64,000 nt of DNA from F22 sp963678855 (GCA_963678855.1 OY787448.1:558001-622000), one strand, 5' to 3'. Shown: positions 43,803 to 52,975, counted from the first letter of the stretch. Numbers and translations: made by a program. The notes: generated by a model not told the origin, from the sequence alone.

Positions 43803-44444
43803 ATGGGCACCGCCCACCGAAAAAAGATGAAACAACTCCGCAACAAAATCAGCAAAGCAGAGATCAAGGACATGCCCTTGGCCACCTATGCTGGCTGCAT
43901 TAAAGTCGTAGACACCCCAGAACTACTGGAGGAAGCGATGCAAGAGCTAGAAGGACACTCCATCCTCGGACTCGATACGGAAACCCGTCCCTCGTTCAAA
44001 AAAGGAGAGATGCACAAGGTAAGTTTGGTACAAATCGCAACCCCAACCTGCTGCTACTTGTTCCGCTTAAACAAGATTGGATTTACCATCGAGCTAGTCA
44101 ACCTACTCGAATCAAAAGACATCATCAAAGTAGGGCTCAGCCTCACCGATGATTTCTTGATGCTACGTAGACGACGCAAAAGCTTTAAGGCTGATGGATA
44201 TATCGACCTACAAAAGATTATCAAAGACTACGGTATCGAAGACTTGAGCTTACAAAAAGTCTATGCCAACCTCTTTAACAAGCGCATGAGCAAAGGCCAA
44301 CGCCTGTCCAATTGGGAGCAAGAAGAATTGACCCCCGCTCAACAACAATATGCAGCCCTCGACGCCGTGGCCTGCCTAGAGATTTACAACGCCCTGATCG
44401 AAGAATATCAGCCAGGCAATTACAAACTCATCGTTGTTGAATAA
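43803..44444 (+). CDS. 3'-5' exonuclease domain protein (RNase D-like, DEDD)
   Basis: A 213-residue single-domain DEDD exonuclease. The catalytic acids are visible in SILGLDTETRPSFKKG (Asp and Glu), KVGLSLTDDFLMLRR (Asp) and QQYAALDAVACLEIYNAL (Tyr and Asp). The HRDC domain of full RNase D is absent. It would trim RNA or DNA 3' ends in the cytosol. It sits between the DUF5063 gene and the methyltransferase gene in one operon. An ATG at 43827 is a possible alternative start. Confidence 0.9.
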   Translation: MGTAHRKKMKQLRNKISKAEIKDMPLATYAGCIKVVDTPELLEEAMQELEGHSILGLDTETRPSFKKGEMHKVSLVQIATPTCCYLFRLNKIGFTIELVNLLESKDIIKVGLSLTDDFLMLRRRRKSFKADGYIDLQKIIKDYGIEDLSLQKVYANLFNKRMSKGQRLSNWEQEELTPAQQQYAALDAVACLEIYNALIEEYQPGNYKLIVVE

Positions 44445-44463
44445 CCACAGAAACCTTACCGTA

Positions 44464-45645
44464 ATGATTACTATCCAACTTAAAAAGAAGAAAGAAGAGT
44501 CTTTAAAACGATTCCACCCATGGATTTTCTCTGGAGCCATCGCCCGCATGGAACGTGAGCCAGAAGAAGGCGAAGTAGTACGTGTCATCACCGATGCAGG
44601 CGACTACATCTGCCATGGTCATTATCAAATCGGTAGCATCGCCGTGCGCGTGCTTTCATTTGACGAAAATGAAACGATCGACCAAGCCTACTGGGAACAC
44701 CGTCTACGTGTGGCTTACGGCATGCGTGTAGCTATTGGTGTCGCCGAGCGCGAAGACAACACCACCTACCGTCTAGTACACGGCGAAGGTGACAACCTAC
44801 CAGGTCTAGTCGTCGATATTTACGGCCAAACAGCCGTGATGCAAGCCCACTCAGCAGGTATGCACATGCACCGTCAAGAGATTGCCGATGCCATCGTGAA
44901 AGTCAGCAACGGCAATATCCAGCACGTATACTATAAGAGTGAAACCACTCTTCCATATAAAGCCGACCTAGGTGCCGAAAACCAATTCTTGGTAGGCGGT
45001 AGCGACGAGAACATAGCCCTTGAGAACGGCTTAAAATTCCACGTAGACTGGTTGAAAGGCCAAAAGACAGGATTCTTTGTCGACCAGCGCGACAACCGTA
45101 GCCTGATCGAGAAATACAGCCATAACCGCAGCGTTTTGAACATGTTCTGCTACACAGGTGGATTCTCATTCTACGCCATGCGCAGCAACGCCAAGTTGGT
45201 TCACTCAGTAGATAGCTCAGCCAAAGCCATTGAATTGACCAAAGCCAATGTCGAGCTCAACTTCCCTGGCGACGAGCGTCACCAAGCCTATGCCGAAGAT
45301 GCCTTTAAGTATCTAGACCGCATGGGTGATCAGTACGATTTGGTCATTCTAGACCCTCCAGCCTTTGCCAAGCACCGTGGTGCCTTGCGCAATGCCCTAA
45401 TTGGTTATCGTAAGCTCAACCAAAAAGCCTTTGAGAAGATTCAACCAGGTGGTATCCTATTTACCTTCTCTTGTTCTCAAGTGGTAAGCAAAGAGCAATT
45501 CCGTACAGCGGTATTCTCGGCAGCAGCTATCAGCGGCCGTAAGGTACGTATCCTGCACCAGCTGACACAACCAGCCGATCACCCAGTGAATATCTACCAC
45601 CCAGAAGGCGAATATTTGAAGGGATTGGTATTGTATGTAGAGTAG
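44464..45645 (+). CDS. Class I SAM-dependent rRNA methyltransferase (RlmI type)
   Basis: A 393-residue protein with an N-terminal PUA domain (ITIQLKKKKEESLKRFHPWI; GDYICHGHYQIGSIAVRVLS) and a C-terminal methyltransferase domain. It resembles RlmI, which makes m5C1962 in 23S rRNA. Motifs: FFVDQRDNRSLI, VLNMFCYTGGFSFYAM (SAM motif I), SVDSSAKAIELTKANVELN, and the catalytic YDLVILDPPAFAKHRG. FTFSCSQVVSKEQFR holds the second Cys region. I start at 44464, 19 bases after the exonuclease stop, because it begins directly with the PUA strand; 44434 overlaps the upstream gene. Confidence 0.92.
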   Translation: MITIQLKKKKEESLKRFHPWIFSGAIARMEREPEEGEVVRVITDAGDYICHGHYQIGSIAVRVLSFDENETIDQAYWEHRLRVAYGMRVAIGVAEREDNTTYRLVHGEGDNLPGLVVDIYGQTAVMQAHSAGMHMHRQEIADAIVKVSNGNIQHVYYKSETTLPYKADLGAENQFLVGGSDENIALENGLKFHVDWLKGQKTGFFVDQRDNRSLIEKYSHNRSVLNMFCYTGGFSFYAMRSNAKLVHSVDSSAKAIELTKANVELNFPGDERHQAYAEDAFKYLDRMGDQYDLVILDPPAFAKHRGALRNALIGYRKLNQKAFEKIQPGGILFTFSCSQVVSKEQFRTAVFSAAAISGRKVRILHQLTQPADHPVNIYHPEGEYLKGLVLYVE

Positions 45646-45691
45646 AACGACACTTTCTAGAGCGATCTCTAGAGAGATACATCCTATAACA

Positions 45692-45726
45692 AAGCGAGGC
45701 TCAGTTCGATGAACTGAGCCTCGCTT
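45692..45726. terminator. Strong hairpin after the methyltransferase gene
   Basis: AAGCGAGGCTCAGTTC (45692-45707) pairs exactly with GAACTGAGCCTCGCTT around GAT. It can serve the plus-strand operon and the small minus-strand ORF. Confidence 0.85.
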
Positions 45727-45735
45727 CTGTTTAGC

Positions 45736-45801
45736 TTACAACACGTCACTCTCCTCCTGCAGGCTCCACTCCTTCGCCTTACCACAAGTTTGTTTTTTCA
45801 T
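45736..45801 (-). CDS. Possible 21-residue peptide
   Basis: ATG at 45801, then a Lys/Glu-rich peptide beginning MKKQTCGKAKEWSLQE and ending ESDVL. It is bounded upstream by a TACCTTTG box (45845-45852, minus) and downstream by a strong hairpin, so a transcript of about 150 bases with this one ORF is plausible. It is too short to judge by coding statistics, and it may be a non-coding RNA or chance. Confidence 0.3.
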   Translation of the reverse strand: MKKQTCGKAKEWSLQEESDVL

Positions 45802-45844
45802 ATCTTTGTTCACCTTATACTCACAAATTCACCTGTGATTATCG

Positions 45845-45852
45845 CAAAGGTA
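45845..45852 (-). promoter_or_regulatory. -7 element of the small minus-strand transcript
   Basis: TACCTTTG on the minus strand, 44 bases before the small ATG. No convincing -33. Confidence 0.4.
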
Positions 45853-45931
45853 TTGAATAGATATTAACGACATCAATAAAAAGAGATGCAATTCCGCAGC
45901 AAAAATATTGCATAATTGCACAATAATAGAA

Positions 45932-45974
45932 ATCCTCGCAGATCTGCTAACAGGTGTAGCAGATCTGCGAGGAT
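45932..45974 (-). terminator. Terminator of the 4-TM membrane protein gene
   Basis: ATCCTCGCAGATCTGCT pairs exactly with AGCAGATCTGCGAGGAT around a 9-base loop. Confidence 0.85.
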
Positions 45975-46021
45975 TAGTGTTAAAAGCCCAGGAGTTAGGC
46001 CTGAAAATTTCACTAGTTTAA

Positions 46022-46672
46022 TTAATCATAAATTCGCTCCACTTCGATATGATTTGAGCCATCACGCAAGTTATCCCCATCTAAGATATATACCGCATGT
46101 CCATCTCCTTTATATACTGGGCCCTCGTATAGATTACTTATATAGCGCTCGTAAATCCAAAACACCTGCCCATTTTCATCAATATATTTGGTTCCTACTT
46201 TTAGTGCTTTGGTTACTGTGCCGTCACGATGGTATATTCTGAAAGGATAGGCCAAATCATCGTCTTCTGTGGATGCAAGACGTAGCTGCTTGAAGACATA
46301 CGACAATACTATACTCGTGATGATACCCGATATAACCGCCGCAAGCATATCGTAGTAGTCAAAGGTAAGCCCGATAAATTCATACAATACATAGCCCAGA
46401 CCAAAGACACTACCATAATACACCGCAGTATGTCTCACTCTCTTTGTCAAAGCCAAGAATATACATGCTGCAGCAGGCACAGCAAATAAGTCAGAGAACG
46501 AATCTGCAAAATGATAATCAAAGATATGATTGGCATAGATGTACGGACGATATGTCTTAGTTAAAATCCCAGACACAGCTACTAGAGCAATAGAAATGAT
46601 GAAAAAGATCACCCTAGTTCGCTTGGATAGAAGTAAGGATGTATCAAGCTTGAAAAGCTTCAAGTGGTTCAT
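46022..46672 (-). CDS. Four-helix membrane protein, hypothetical
   Basis: A 216-residue inner-membrane protein. Four hydrophobic helices are visible: FFIISIALVAVSGILT, FAVPAAACIFLALT, YGSVFGLGYVLYEFIGL and MLAAVISGIITSIVLSYV. The C-terminal 85 residues are soluble and beta-rich (YPFRIYHRDGTVTKALKVGT; YKGDGHAVYILDGDNL). I do not recognise a family. It is isolated, with its own terminator. Confidence 0.7.
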   Translation of the reverse strand: MNHLKLFKLDTSLLLSKRTRVIFFIISIALVAVSGILTKTYRPYIYANHIFDYHFADSFSDLFAVPAAACIFLALTKRVRHTAVYYGSVFGLGYVLYEFIGLTFDYYDMLAAVISGIITSIVLSYVFKQLRLASTEDDDLAYPFRIYHRDGTVTKALKVGTKYIDENGQVFWIYERYISNLYEGPVYKGDGHAVYILDGDNLRDGSNHIEVERIYD

Positions 46673-46680
46673 AGTTCTTT

Positions 46681-47003
46681 AAATTGAATTGTTTGATAAA
46701 TAAATTGTTATACTCGTTTGTATGTATCAAAAGATACGGTGCCCATAAACCGACATACCCATCATCAAAAGGCATGCACAAATAAGAAGAAAAGTGATCT
46801 TTATATTCACAAGGATAACATGTTTGATATACAGAAATCAAGCGGTTGTGCTATTCTACAGCCAAAGATAGGGAAAACATTCCACTCCCACTCCATATTT
46901 TTTCAATAAAAAATTGCCGCCTCATAAATTAACATTATATTTACAAACCAATTCTACGAAAAGAATCGAAACGTTAATAACAAATCCATAAAAAGATCTC
47001 ATA
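46681..47003. other. Intergenic stretch without a supported gene
   Basis: A minus-strand frame of 65 codons (46644-46841) runs into the start of the membrane protein gene but shows no known motif, and I do not call it. No clear promoter, repeat or terminator is seen. Confidence 0.35.
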
Positions 47004-48055
47004 ATGAACCATACTAAACGATTACTTGTACTGTGTACACTATTTCTGATGGTAGCTCAAGGCTACAGTCAAACCACCACCAAAGCTGAGGTTCCTCAAG
47101 CTACCGAGAAGCTCAATATCCGTACAATTACCGACCCTAGCGTCCTCAACCGCCTAGGCGATGATTATCTAAAACAAGAGAACATAGAAAAAGCATTGGA
47201 GTGCTATCAGGAAGCTGCCAAAACTGGAGACCCAACTGGCCAATTTAACATGGCCCGATTGTACGAAAATGGTGTCGGCGTCCCTCAAGATTTGCTCAAG
47301 GCCATAAGAACCTACAGGCTATTAGCCAAAGAAGGGCATCTCGATTCAGTCAACGCCCTCGCCTTTTTATTTGAAACGGGCAAAGGCCTTCCACAAGATT
47401 ATGACCAAGCACTAAAACTCTATCAGCAAGCAGCCGACAAAGGACATGCTCGATCCCAATATAACATAGGCCATATGTACGATAGATATGTACCTTAACG
47501 GCAAAGGCATCAAAGCCGATATGAATTGGGCACCATGTATGAAGACGGAAAAGGCGTCAAGAAAGACGGCAAGAAAGCCTTCGAATACTATGAAAGAGCC
47601 GCCAAGCAAGGCATCGCTCCCTACCAATGCGAACTCGGATTTAAATACCTCAATGGCACTGGAGTAGAGCAAGATTCAGACAAAGCTATGAAATACTTTA
47701 AGCTAGCAACCGATCAAGGATTTGACTACGCCATGCTCATTCAAGGTGAGCTGCATATGGAAGGTATCGGCGTCCCAGTAGACTTAGACAAATCGGTCAA
47801 ATACTTGAAACAAGCAGCACGACAAGGCAACGAAAAAGCCAAAGAGATGCTTGAGTATTTCGGCCTTTATATAGATGAAGAGGGGAAGATTAAGAGCTTA
47901 ACCGATGCCAAGGACAAGCTAGCCCAAGCCGTCGACACTATAGATATCAGTACCATTACAGATCCTAATATGCTCGACAGTCTAGGAGTTGAATTAAGCT
48001 GCTTAAGAAGTTGGATACATTTGAGGTAAATAGGCTGGCGCCAGATGAAGAGTAA
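47004..48055 (+). pseudogene. Secreted Sel1-repeat protein, frameshifted
   Basis: It starts with a good signal peptide (LLVLCTLFLMVAQGYSQ) and Sel1 repeats (YQEAAKTGDPTGQFNMARLY, then ENGVGVPQDLLKA). After IGHMY at about 47480 a short duplication of ATGTAC brings a stop. Reading jumps frame at 47482-47525 and continues with YELGTMYEDGKGVKKDGKKA to 47990. A third shift near 47995 leads to KLLKKLDTFEVNRLAPDEE and a stop at 48055. The phrase TITDPSVLNRLG near the start recurs as TITDPNMLDSLG near the end, so the original had a longer repeated layout. An intact relative lies convergently at 48133-49452. Confidence 0.8.
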
Positions 48056-48065
48056 GTGGTATAAA

Positions 48066-48096
48066 TGTCCCTTGAAGCGATTGGCTTCAAGGGACA
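48066..48096. terminator. Shared terminator of the two convergent Sel1 genes
   Basis: TGTCCCTTGAAGC pairs exactly with GCTTCAAGGGACA around a 5-base loop. Confidence 0.8.
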
Positions 48097-48132
48097 GATT
48101 ACTTTACACGACCTTACACAACTAGGAATTGC

Positions 48133-49452
48133 CTACTTCATCTTGTTCAAAAAATGGCGTGCAGATTGATTCCCATTATCAGCCGCAAATCGTAACAACT
48201 TTCTCCCTATTATCGAATCTTTGAGAACTCCTTTACCCATTACATACATAATCCCCAATCCACATTGTGCATTGGTATCCCCTTGTTTGGCAGCCAATTC
48301 ATAAAGCCTTGCCGCCTCTGTATAATTTTTATCTACTCCACGGCCAAAATAATACATCTGACCTAGACTATTTTGCGCACTCGCACTACCTTGATCAGCT
48401 GCTAAACGGTAGTATTTGACCGCCTGCTTATAATCCTTAGTCACACCATAGCCATGCGCATAGATATACCCCATATTATTTTGTGCACTTGCATACCCTT
48501 GTTTAGCCGATAAACGAAAATATTTTACAGCCAGTGTCAAATCCTTAGCGACGCCATACCCATTCAGATACATATGAGCCACATTATTCTGCGCCTTAGC
48601 ATTTCCCTGCTCCGCCGCCAATTGAAAATACTTCATAGCCTCTGCATAATCTTGAGTCACCCCCTTGCCAACATAATACATATCACCTAGCATCTTTTGT
48701 GCAGATACATCTTTGCGTTTGGCAGCCAATTCATAATATTGTGCAGCTTGCTTATAATCTTGAGCGACTCCCCCTCCTAAGTAGTATAGATCACCTAAAG
48801 ACCTTAATGCAGAGGCATACCCCTGGTCAGCAGCTAGATGCAAATACTTCAAAGCCAGTGTATAATCTTTGGGGATACTCTTCCCTATCGCATACGCATT
48901 GCCCAGACGACTTTGTGCCGAAGCATCCCCTTGATCAGCCCCCATACGATAATACGTAACTGCCTGTTTTCTATCACTATCCACACCTTTACCATAAGTA
49001 TACAAATCACCCAATCCAGAAAACACCGTCTTATCACCTTTATCGGCAGCTATTTGATACGCCACTAGAGCCTTCTTATAACATTTATCAGCTTGAATGG
49101 AATCTTTATGTACCCCTTTTCCCAATTCATACAGAACCCCCATACTAAAGAAAGCATCCCCTTCACCTTGTTTGGCAGCCGCTTGATAATACTTTAGTGC
49201 CTGCGAATAATCTTTGGGAACTGCATTACCAGAAACGTACATATTACCGAGTTCATTCTGCGCTTTTGCATACCCTTGATCTGCAGCCACACAATAATAT
49301 GCCGCAGCCTTTTCAAAATTCCCTTGCCTATACGACTTTTCACCTGTATGAAATAGACTATCAAGTTGCGCCTTTGAGCTTTGTCCAAAAGCACAGGACA
49401 TGGTCATGAATAGACTGACAACTAGCAACGATCGTTTGAATAAATGCATCAT
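48133..49452 (-). CDS. Secreted Sel1-repeat protein
   Basis: A 439-residue exported protein with about eleven 36-residue Sel1 (TPR-like) repeats, for example AKAQNELGNMYVSGNAVPKD, then YSQALKYYQAAAKQG. The signal peptide is FKRSLLVVSLFMTMSCAFGQ. Cleavage after AFG, or lipidation at the Cys of TMSC, are both possible. Sel1 proteins act as scaffolds for protein contacts; the partner is unknown. It is a relative of the broken plus-strand gene next to it, so the pair probably arose by duplication. Confidence 0.9.
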   Translation of the reverse strand: MMHLFKRSLLVVSLFMTMSCAFGQSSKAQLDSLFHTGEKSYRQGNFEKAAAYYCVAADQGYAKAQNELGNMYVSGNAVPKDYSQALKYYQAAAKQGEGDAFFSMGVLYELGKGVHKDSIQADKCYKKALVAYQIAADKGDKTVFSGLGDLYTYGKGVDSDRKQAVTYYRMGADQGDASAQSRLGNAYAIGKSIPKDYTLALKYLHLAADQGYASALRSLGDLYYLGGGVAQDYKQAAQYYELAAKRKDVSAQKMLGDMYYVGKGVTQDYAEAMKYFQLAAEQGNAKAQNNVAHMYLNGYGVAKDLTLAVKYFRLSAKQGYASAQNNMGYIYAHGYGVTKDYKQAVKYYRLAADQGSASAQNSLGQMYYFGRGVDKNYTEAARLYELAAKQGDTNAQCGLGIMYVMGKGVLKDSIIGRKLLRFAADNGNQSARHFLNKMK

Positions 49453-49571
49453 TTTGTTTTGATTTATGGATATATTATTAACATTAGCGTATGTATCTTT
49501 CGATTTACCCTACAAAGATACGATCAAATTTATTCTCCACAAACATTTGTTTCAGAATTACTGCACCTATA

Positions 49572-49812
49572 ATGTGGCGATACGGAAATCCTGATGTTTT
49601 AAAAAAAGATTATGACGAACGTGTAGCCACAGAAAAACCTATAGCACTATTTGCAGGCCATTATGTTGATAAGAACTTAAACCATCACTCTTTCTTTTTT
49701 GAATCCGACAAATTAGGCTCAAAAGAATATGTTGGCCAAATTTTAAAGAAAGGAAGTGCACAAATCCAATCAAAATCTTTTATGAGTCCTATTTATCATG
49801 CTTTTATCTACC
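49572..49812 (+). pseudogene. Gene remnant merging into an antisense frame
   Basis: The frame from ATG 49572 reads MWRYGNPDVLKKDYDERVAT, then EKPIALFAGHYVDKN and FFFESDKLGSKEYVGQILKK. It looks like real protein sequence with Lys, Asp and Glu in normal proportion. It then runs into the 3' end of the convergent lipoprotein gene, so its own end is missing. I do not recognise the family. Confidence 0.4.
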
Positions 49813-49813
49813 C

Positions 49814-50308
49814 CTACTCCTCCACCAACCCTTTTTGTCGGATCCCAAGCACCGTCCGTGGTCCCCAAATATGCTGTTCTTCGTCATATGCGTGTCCCAC
49901 TATGACCTCCATATATTTTTGCTTTCCAGAAGTATTTGCATCCAATTCGACCTTGAGCTTATTGCTATACGTGCCATCCAAAGTCAATCCATGCCCCGAT
50001 ATATACCGGTTGTTCATTTCAAAAGTATATCCATTTAGCATGCTCTTCTCCTGATAGCTTTTATCGAGCGTATAATATATCGTGTCATTTTCTACCAACA
50101 CCATATAAAAGCTATAGTCATTTTTGAATTCGGCATTTATTTCGCCTCCATCTTCATCGAAATCGAGGTATTTGTCTACGTGCTCAGGTACTCCCCAACC
50201 ATCATCAATATGTGAAAACTCCGAGATAACCAGCGCAATACATAGCTCGCAAGAACTAAGCACAGGAACAAACAGCAATAACGCGAGAAAATAAAATAGT
50301 TTTTTCAT
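49814..50308 (-). CDS. Small lipoprotein, copy 2 of a tandem pair
   Basis: A 164-residue lipoprotein with signal MKKLFYFLALLLFVPVLSSC (Cys20). The mature part has an acidic stretch (DKYLDFDEDGGEINAEFKND) and a beta-rich core with GYTFEMNNRYISGHGLTLDG. It closely resembles the upstream gene: NGYTFE.NNRYISG.GL.LD is shared, and both have the same length. Function unknown. 33 bases separate the two genes, so they are cotranscribed. Confidence 0.75.
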   Translation of the reverse strand: MKKLFYFLALLLFVPVLSSCELCIALVISEFSHIDDGWGVPEHVDKYLDFDEDGGEINAEFKNDYSFYMVLVENDTIYYTLDKSYQEKSMLNGYTFEMNNRYISGHGLTLDGTYSNKLKVELDANTSGKQKYMEVIVGHAYDEEQHIWGPRTVLGIRQKGLVEE

Positions 50309-50341
50309 TTGAATTTAATATATAAGTGGTCAATATAAGTA

Positions 50342-50839
50342 TCAATCTTCGATCTCTTCATCATAGTAGTCTTGAGTAATGACATAGTACTTCATTCCAC
50401 CAAATGAATCTCCAGTTTTAAAATGCGAAGGCACTACAAACACATCCATATGTCTAAAATATCGATATGGATTGCGAGTCAACTCAACCATAAATTTGGA
50501 GTCAAAGGTTGCGTCCAAAGCCAATCCATCACCTGAAATATATCGGTTGTTCGATTCAAAGGTATAGCCATTTTCTATACTCTTTTGCTTGTAGCTATCA
50601 TGGCCATACCAATAGATGGTATCACCTTGCACTTCAATCATATAAAATTTGTACTCTTTCTTGACCGTAACGAAGTCCTCATCGCCATCTTTATCGAAGC
50701 ACAGATATTGATCTACTCCATCATCCCAGCCACAACCAATCCCATCAAGCTCAGAGATTAGCCAAATACAGTACAAGTCGCAGGAACTAAAGAGCGGAAT
50801 AAAGAGCACTAAGGTCAGAATATTGAAAAGTCTTTTCAT
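50342..50839 (-). CDS. Small lipoprotein, copy 1 of a tandem pair
   Basis: A 165-residue lipoprotein with signal MKRLFNILTLVLFIPLFSSC (Cys20). Shared blocks with the downstream copy: FSSCDL / LSSCEL, VDQYLCFDKDGDE / VDKYLDFDEDGGE, DTIYW / DTIYY, and NGYTFESNNRYISGDGLALD. The C-terminal thirds have diverged (FRHMDVFVVPSHFKTGDSFG here). No known domain is recognised. Confidence 0.75.
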   Translation of the reverse strand: MKRLFNILTLVLFIPLFSSCDLYCIWLISELDGIGCGWDDGVDQYLCFDKDGDEDFVTVKKEYKFYMIEVQGDTIYWYGHDSYKQKSIENGYTFESNNRYISGDGLALDATFDSKFMVELTRNPYRYFRHMDVFVVPSHFKTGDSFGGMKYYVITQDYYDEEIED

Positions 50840-50916
50840 GTGAGTTGTATATAAGTGAAATTATAAGTACATCCCAAAGATACAAAAAATAACCGATTCT
50901 GTATACTTTGAGCTGC

Positions 50917-51056
50917 AAATGTTGCTTATAATTACATCTTACATACGGAAAGTCGCTACAAGGTAAGTCCTCAGCTAAAGGATCGCCCCCTATACATCTT
51001 CAACAACGGCTTCACCTGGTACCATCTCTTGCGAAACTCAGGCATACACATTGCTT
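50917..51056 (+). pseudogene. Possible gene fragment
   Basis: An open plus frame reads NYILHTESRYKVSPQLKDRP, then LYIFNNGFTWYHLLRNSGIH, with protein-like composition but no start, and it runs straight into the amidase remnant. It is part of the fragment mosaic at 50.9-53.1 kb and is not identified. Confidence 0.3.
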
Positions 51057-51320
51057 CTAGCGGGAGGTATCGGGGGGCTTGCCCTGCGAATCGAGTCCGC
51101 CGATATAGCAGATGCCCATGCTCGTGGCGTTGTGACCTTTGGCGTCTGCCCCCATCTCGTTGAACGGACGTCCACGGTGGATGGTGCCTTTTTGGTCGAC
51201 GATATAGTGGTAGCCAATGTCACGGAAGTGGCGATCATGGAAAACCGCTTGCGGATGAAACAACTTCTTGCCGTCCTTATTGGCAATACTCGCCAAACTA
51301 CCTTTAATCAATACACTCAT
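51057..51320 (-). pseudogene. Fusion remnant: HU-like N-terminus joined to N-acetylmuramoyl-L-alanine amidase
   Basis: The first 23 residues (MSVLIKGSLASIANKDGKKL) look like the start of the HU-related DNA-binding proteins of Bacteroidales. They then pass without break into an amidase_2 core: HDRHFRDIGYHYIVDQKGTI, then HRGRPFNEMGADAKGHN and MGICYIGGLD. The amidase is cut at both ends, losing its first zinc ligand region and its C-terminus. In Bacteroidales, HU-like and amidase genes are often close neighbours, so one deletion could have made the fusion. Confidence 0.6.
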
Positions 51321-51494
51321 CGTTCTAAAATTTTGAAGTTACACATAAACACATGTCTCAGCTAAAGACACTACAAAGATACAGCAGTAGCCAAGCTAAG
51401 TGTCCGGATACTGCTGCTTGCTCCATTTATCACAACACAATTACAGAATATTTAACACCATATCCCCGTCTTAGCTCTTTACAACCGCATGGCA

Positions 51495-51671
51495 TCAAGC
51501 AGCTAAAAGCAGGGGGTACAACCCCTGCCTCAAATCAATAATCAAGTCATTGATTGACAGACAGGGCAGTTGACCGATATCATGTACTGAGGCTTGAGAC
51601 TTCAGTCCGAAAGGATTCGCGACAATCAGTGTTGTGGCTTGCTTGGATATCTGCTTTGGGGGGTGTTTCAT
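51495..51671 (-). CDS. Small hypothetical ORF (58 residues)
   Basis: ATG at 51671 and stop at 51495. The peptide has ATTLIVANPFGLKSQASVHD and IGQLPCLSINDLIIDLRQGL. It lies in the same direction just upstream of the HU/amidase remnant, where such loci often carry small conserved proteins. No family is recognised, and it may be a remnant. A short hairpin (GCAGGGGgtacaACCCCTGC-type) lies inside its 3' end. Confidence 0.35.
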   Translation of the reverse strand: MKHPPKQISKQATTLIVANPFGLKSQASVHDIGQLPCLSINDLIIDLRQGLYPLLLAA

Positions 51672-52452
51672 TTCTTTTACAGGTTAAATATTTTTTAAGA
51701 ATCTAGTCCTGATCATGAGTTCTGTAAGAACTCTTTATAAAATAAAGGAATTTCTCTGGGAGAAAATCTGCTACAGATTTCTATAAGCATATTTCCAGCT
51801 TAAACAATTCCGATAATAACCAATCAAGGAAATATAATTTAGTCTTCTGATTTTTGAAAAAGAACGCCATCAACTGTAAATAATTCGTGCATATTGTCCT
51901 ATCCGTCATAATAGCGATAAACTGGATTACTTTCTTTATTCAGGGATCAATTCACTTATTTTGAATTCTCTTCGTACAGTTCCAAGTGATATTTTCGTCA
52001 TTATTTAGTACGCATAAAAAGCATATAATATAGTATTATCAGATGCTATTCATGTGTCTTTTAATCTTATTACAAAAACTATTTTTGTATAAAACAACAG
52101 ATTATTAGCTTCACAATAGCGCATAAATAGTTGTTAAAGCACTCAGCTTAAACCTGTGCGTCTATGTCACTGCACACCACCTTCCTGTTGGTACTCAAAT
52201 TATGCCCCAAAGTCTCCTTATATTAAAAGGTCAACTTGGCATATATGGCCCTTAATAACAACTGTCATAGACACCACCATAATTTGTGTTCTTATACCGT
52301 TTGTAGAATAAATGGCACCTTATATCATTACTCACTTACACTTATATAAACGCACGCTTTTATATATATAAAAGGACTGCAATCGAGTATATAAAAGCGC
52401 GCTTTTATATACGTGTAGGTTTGGGTAACCTACTCGAAAGTAACCGTTCGTT
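51672..52452. other. AT-rich non-coding stretch
   Basis: About 780 bases with stops in all frames and no known motif. The only structured part is the palindromic A/T-rich segment near 52350-52412. It separates the amidase remnant from the primase fragments. Confidence 0.5.
52387..52412. repeat. Perfect 26-base palindrome
   Basis: GTATATAAAAGCG followed directly by its exact complement. A similar A/T-rich half (ACGCTTTTATATATATAAAAG) lies 30 bases upstream. It could be an operator, a recombination site or a cruciform. Confidence 0.6.
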
Positions 52453-52458
52453 TTTAAA

Positions 52459-52975
52459 GATAAAGATGGCGACAAAGTACTCGAGCATCTCCACAAACGC
52501 GGCCTCGCCGATGAAACCATCCGCACCTTTCAGCTCGGCTTCAGTCCGAGAGACAGCCATGCGCTGGGACAGCATCTGCTTGCCCAGGGATATAGTGAAG
52601 AGATGCTTACCGCCTCCCTTTTGCTCTTTCCTGGTAAAGACAACACCTTGTATGGATGCATCAGTGTGGCATACCCAATGTGGTGGTCAGCCAAGGCACC
52701 GCCGTCACTGCAGAGCAAGCACGGATGATACGCAAACTATGTACTCGTGTAGTGATTTTACTGGATGGCGACGAAGCCGGTACGCTGGCCGCCGAACGAG
52801 CGATTAGTCCCCTGCTGGAAGCTGGCTGTTTGTGTGAAGTCGTGTCTCTACCTGATGGGGAAGATCCTTGTTCTTATGGTTTACAATATGGCGCTAAGTC
52901 GCTTGGTGAGGCGGTGTCGTGTGGGGTTGATTTTATGCGATGGTTTTGGGATGTGGTCAAGGATGTAGCTTCTGT
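52459..52975 (+). pseudogene. DnaG primase fragments (core and toprim), frameshifted
   Basis: Frame 1 from 52459 reads LHKRGLADETIRTFQLGFSP, then ALGQHLLAQGYSEEMLTASL: the DnaG catalytic core around its family motif. Near 52650 the frame shifts, and part of the core is lost. Frame 2 then reads NVVVSQGTAVTAEQARMIRK, VVILLDGDEAGTLAAERAI and SLPDGEDPCSY, the toprim motifs (DGDxAG and DGxDP). No zinc-binding N-terminus and no helicase-binding C-terminus are present. It is a piece of a second, mobile-element-like or duplicated primase gene. Confidence 0.75.

Noticed and set aside
46644..46841. 65-codon minus-strand frame overlapping the start of the 4-helix membrane protein gene
   Set aside because: Cys- and Tyr-rich composition without motif, overlaps a better gene, no promoter box. 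It could be a remnant but is not supportable.
49491..50054. 187-codon plus-strand frame as one gene
   Set aside because: Its second half is antisense to the lipoprotein gene; only 49572-49812 looks protein-like and is listed as a remnant.
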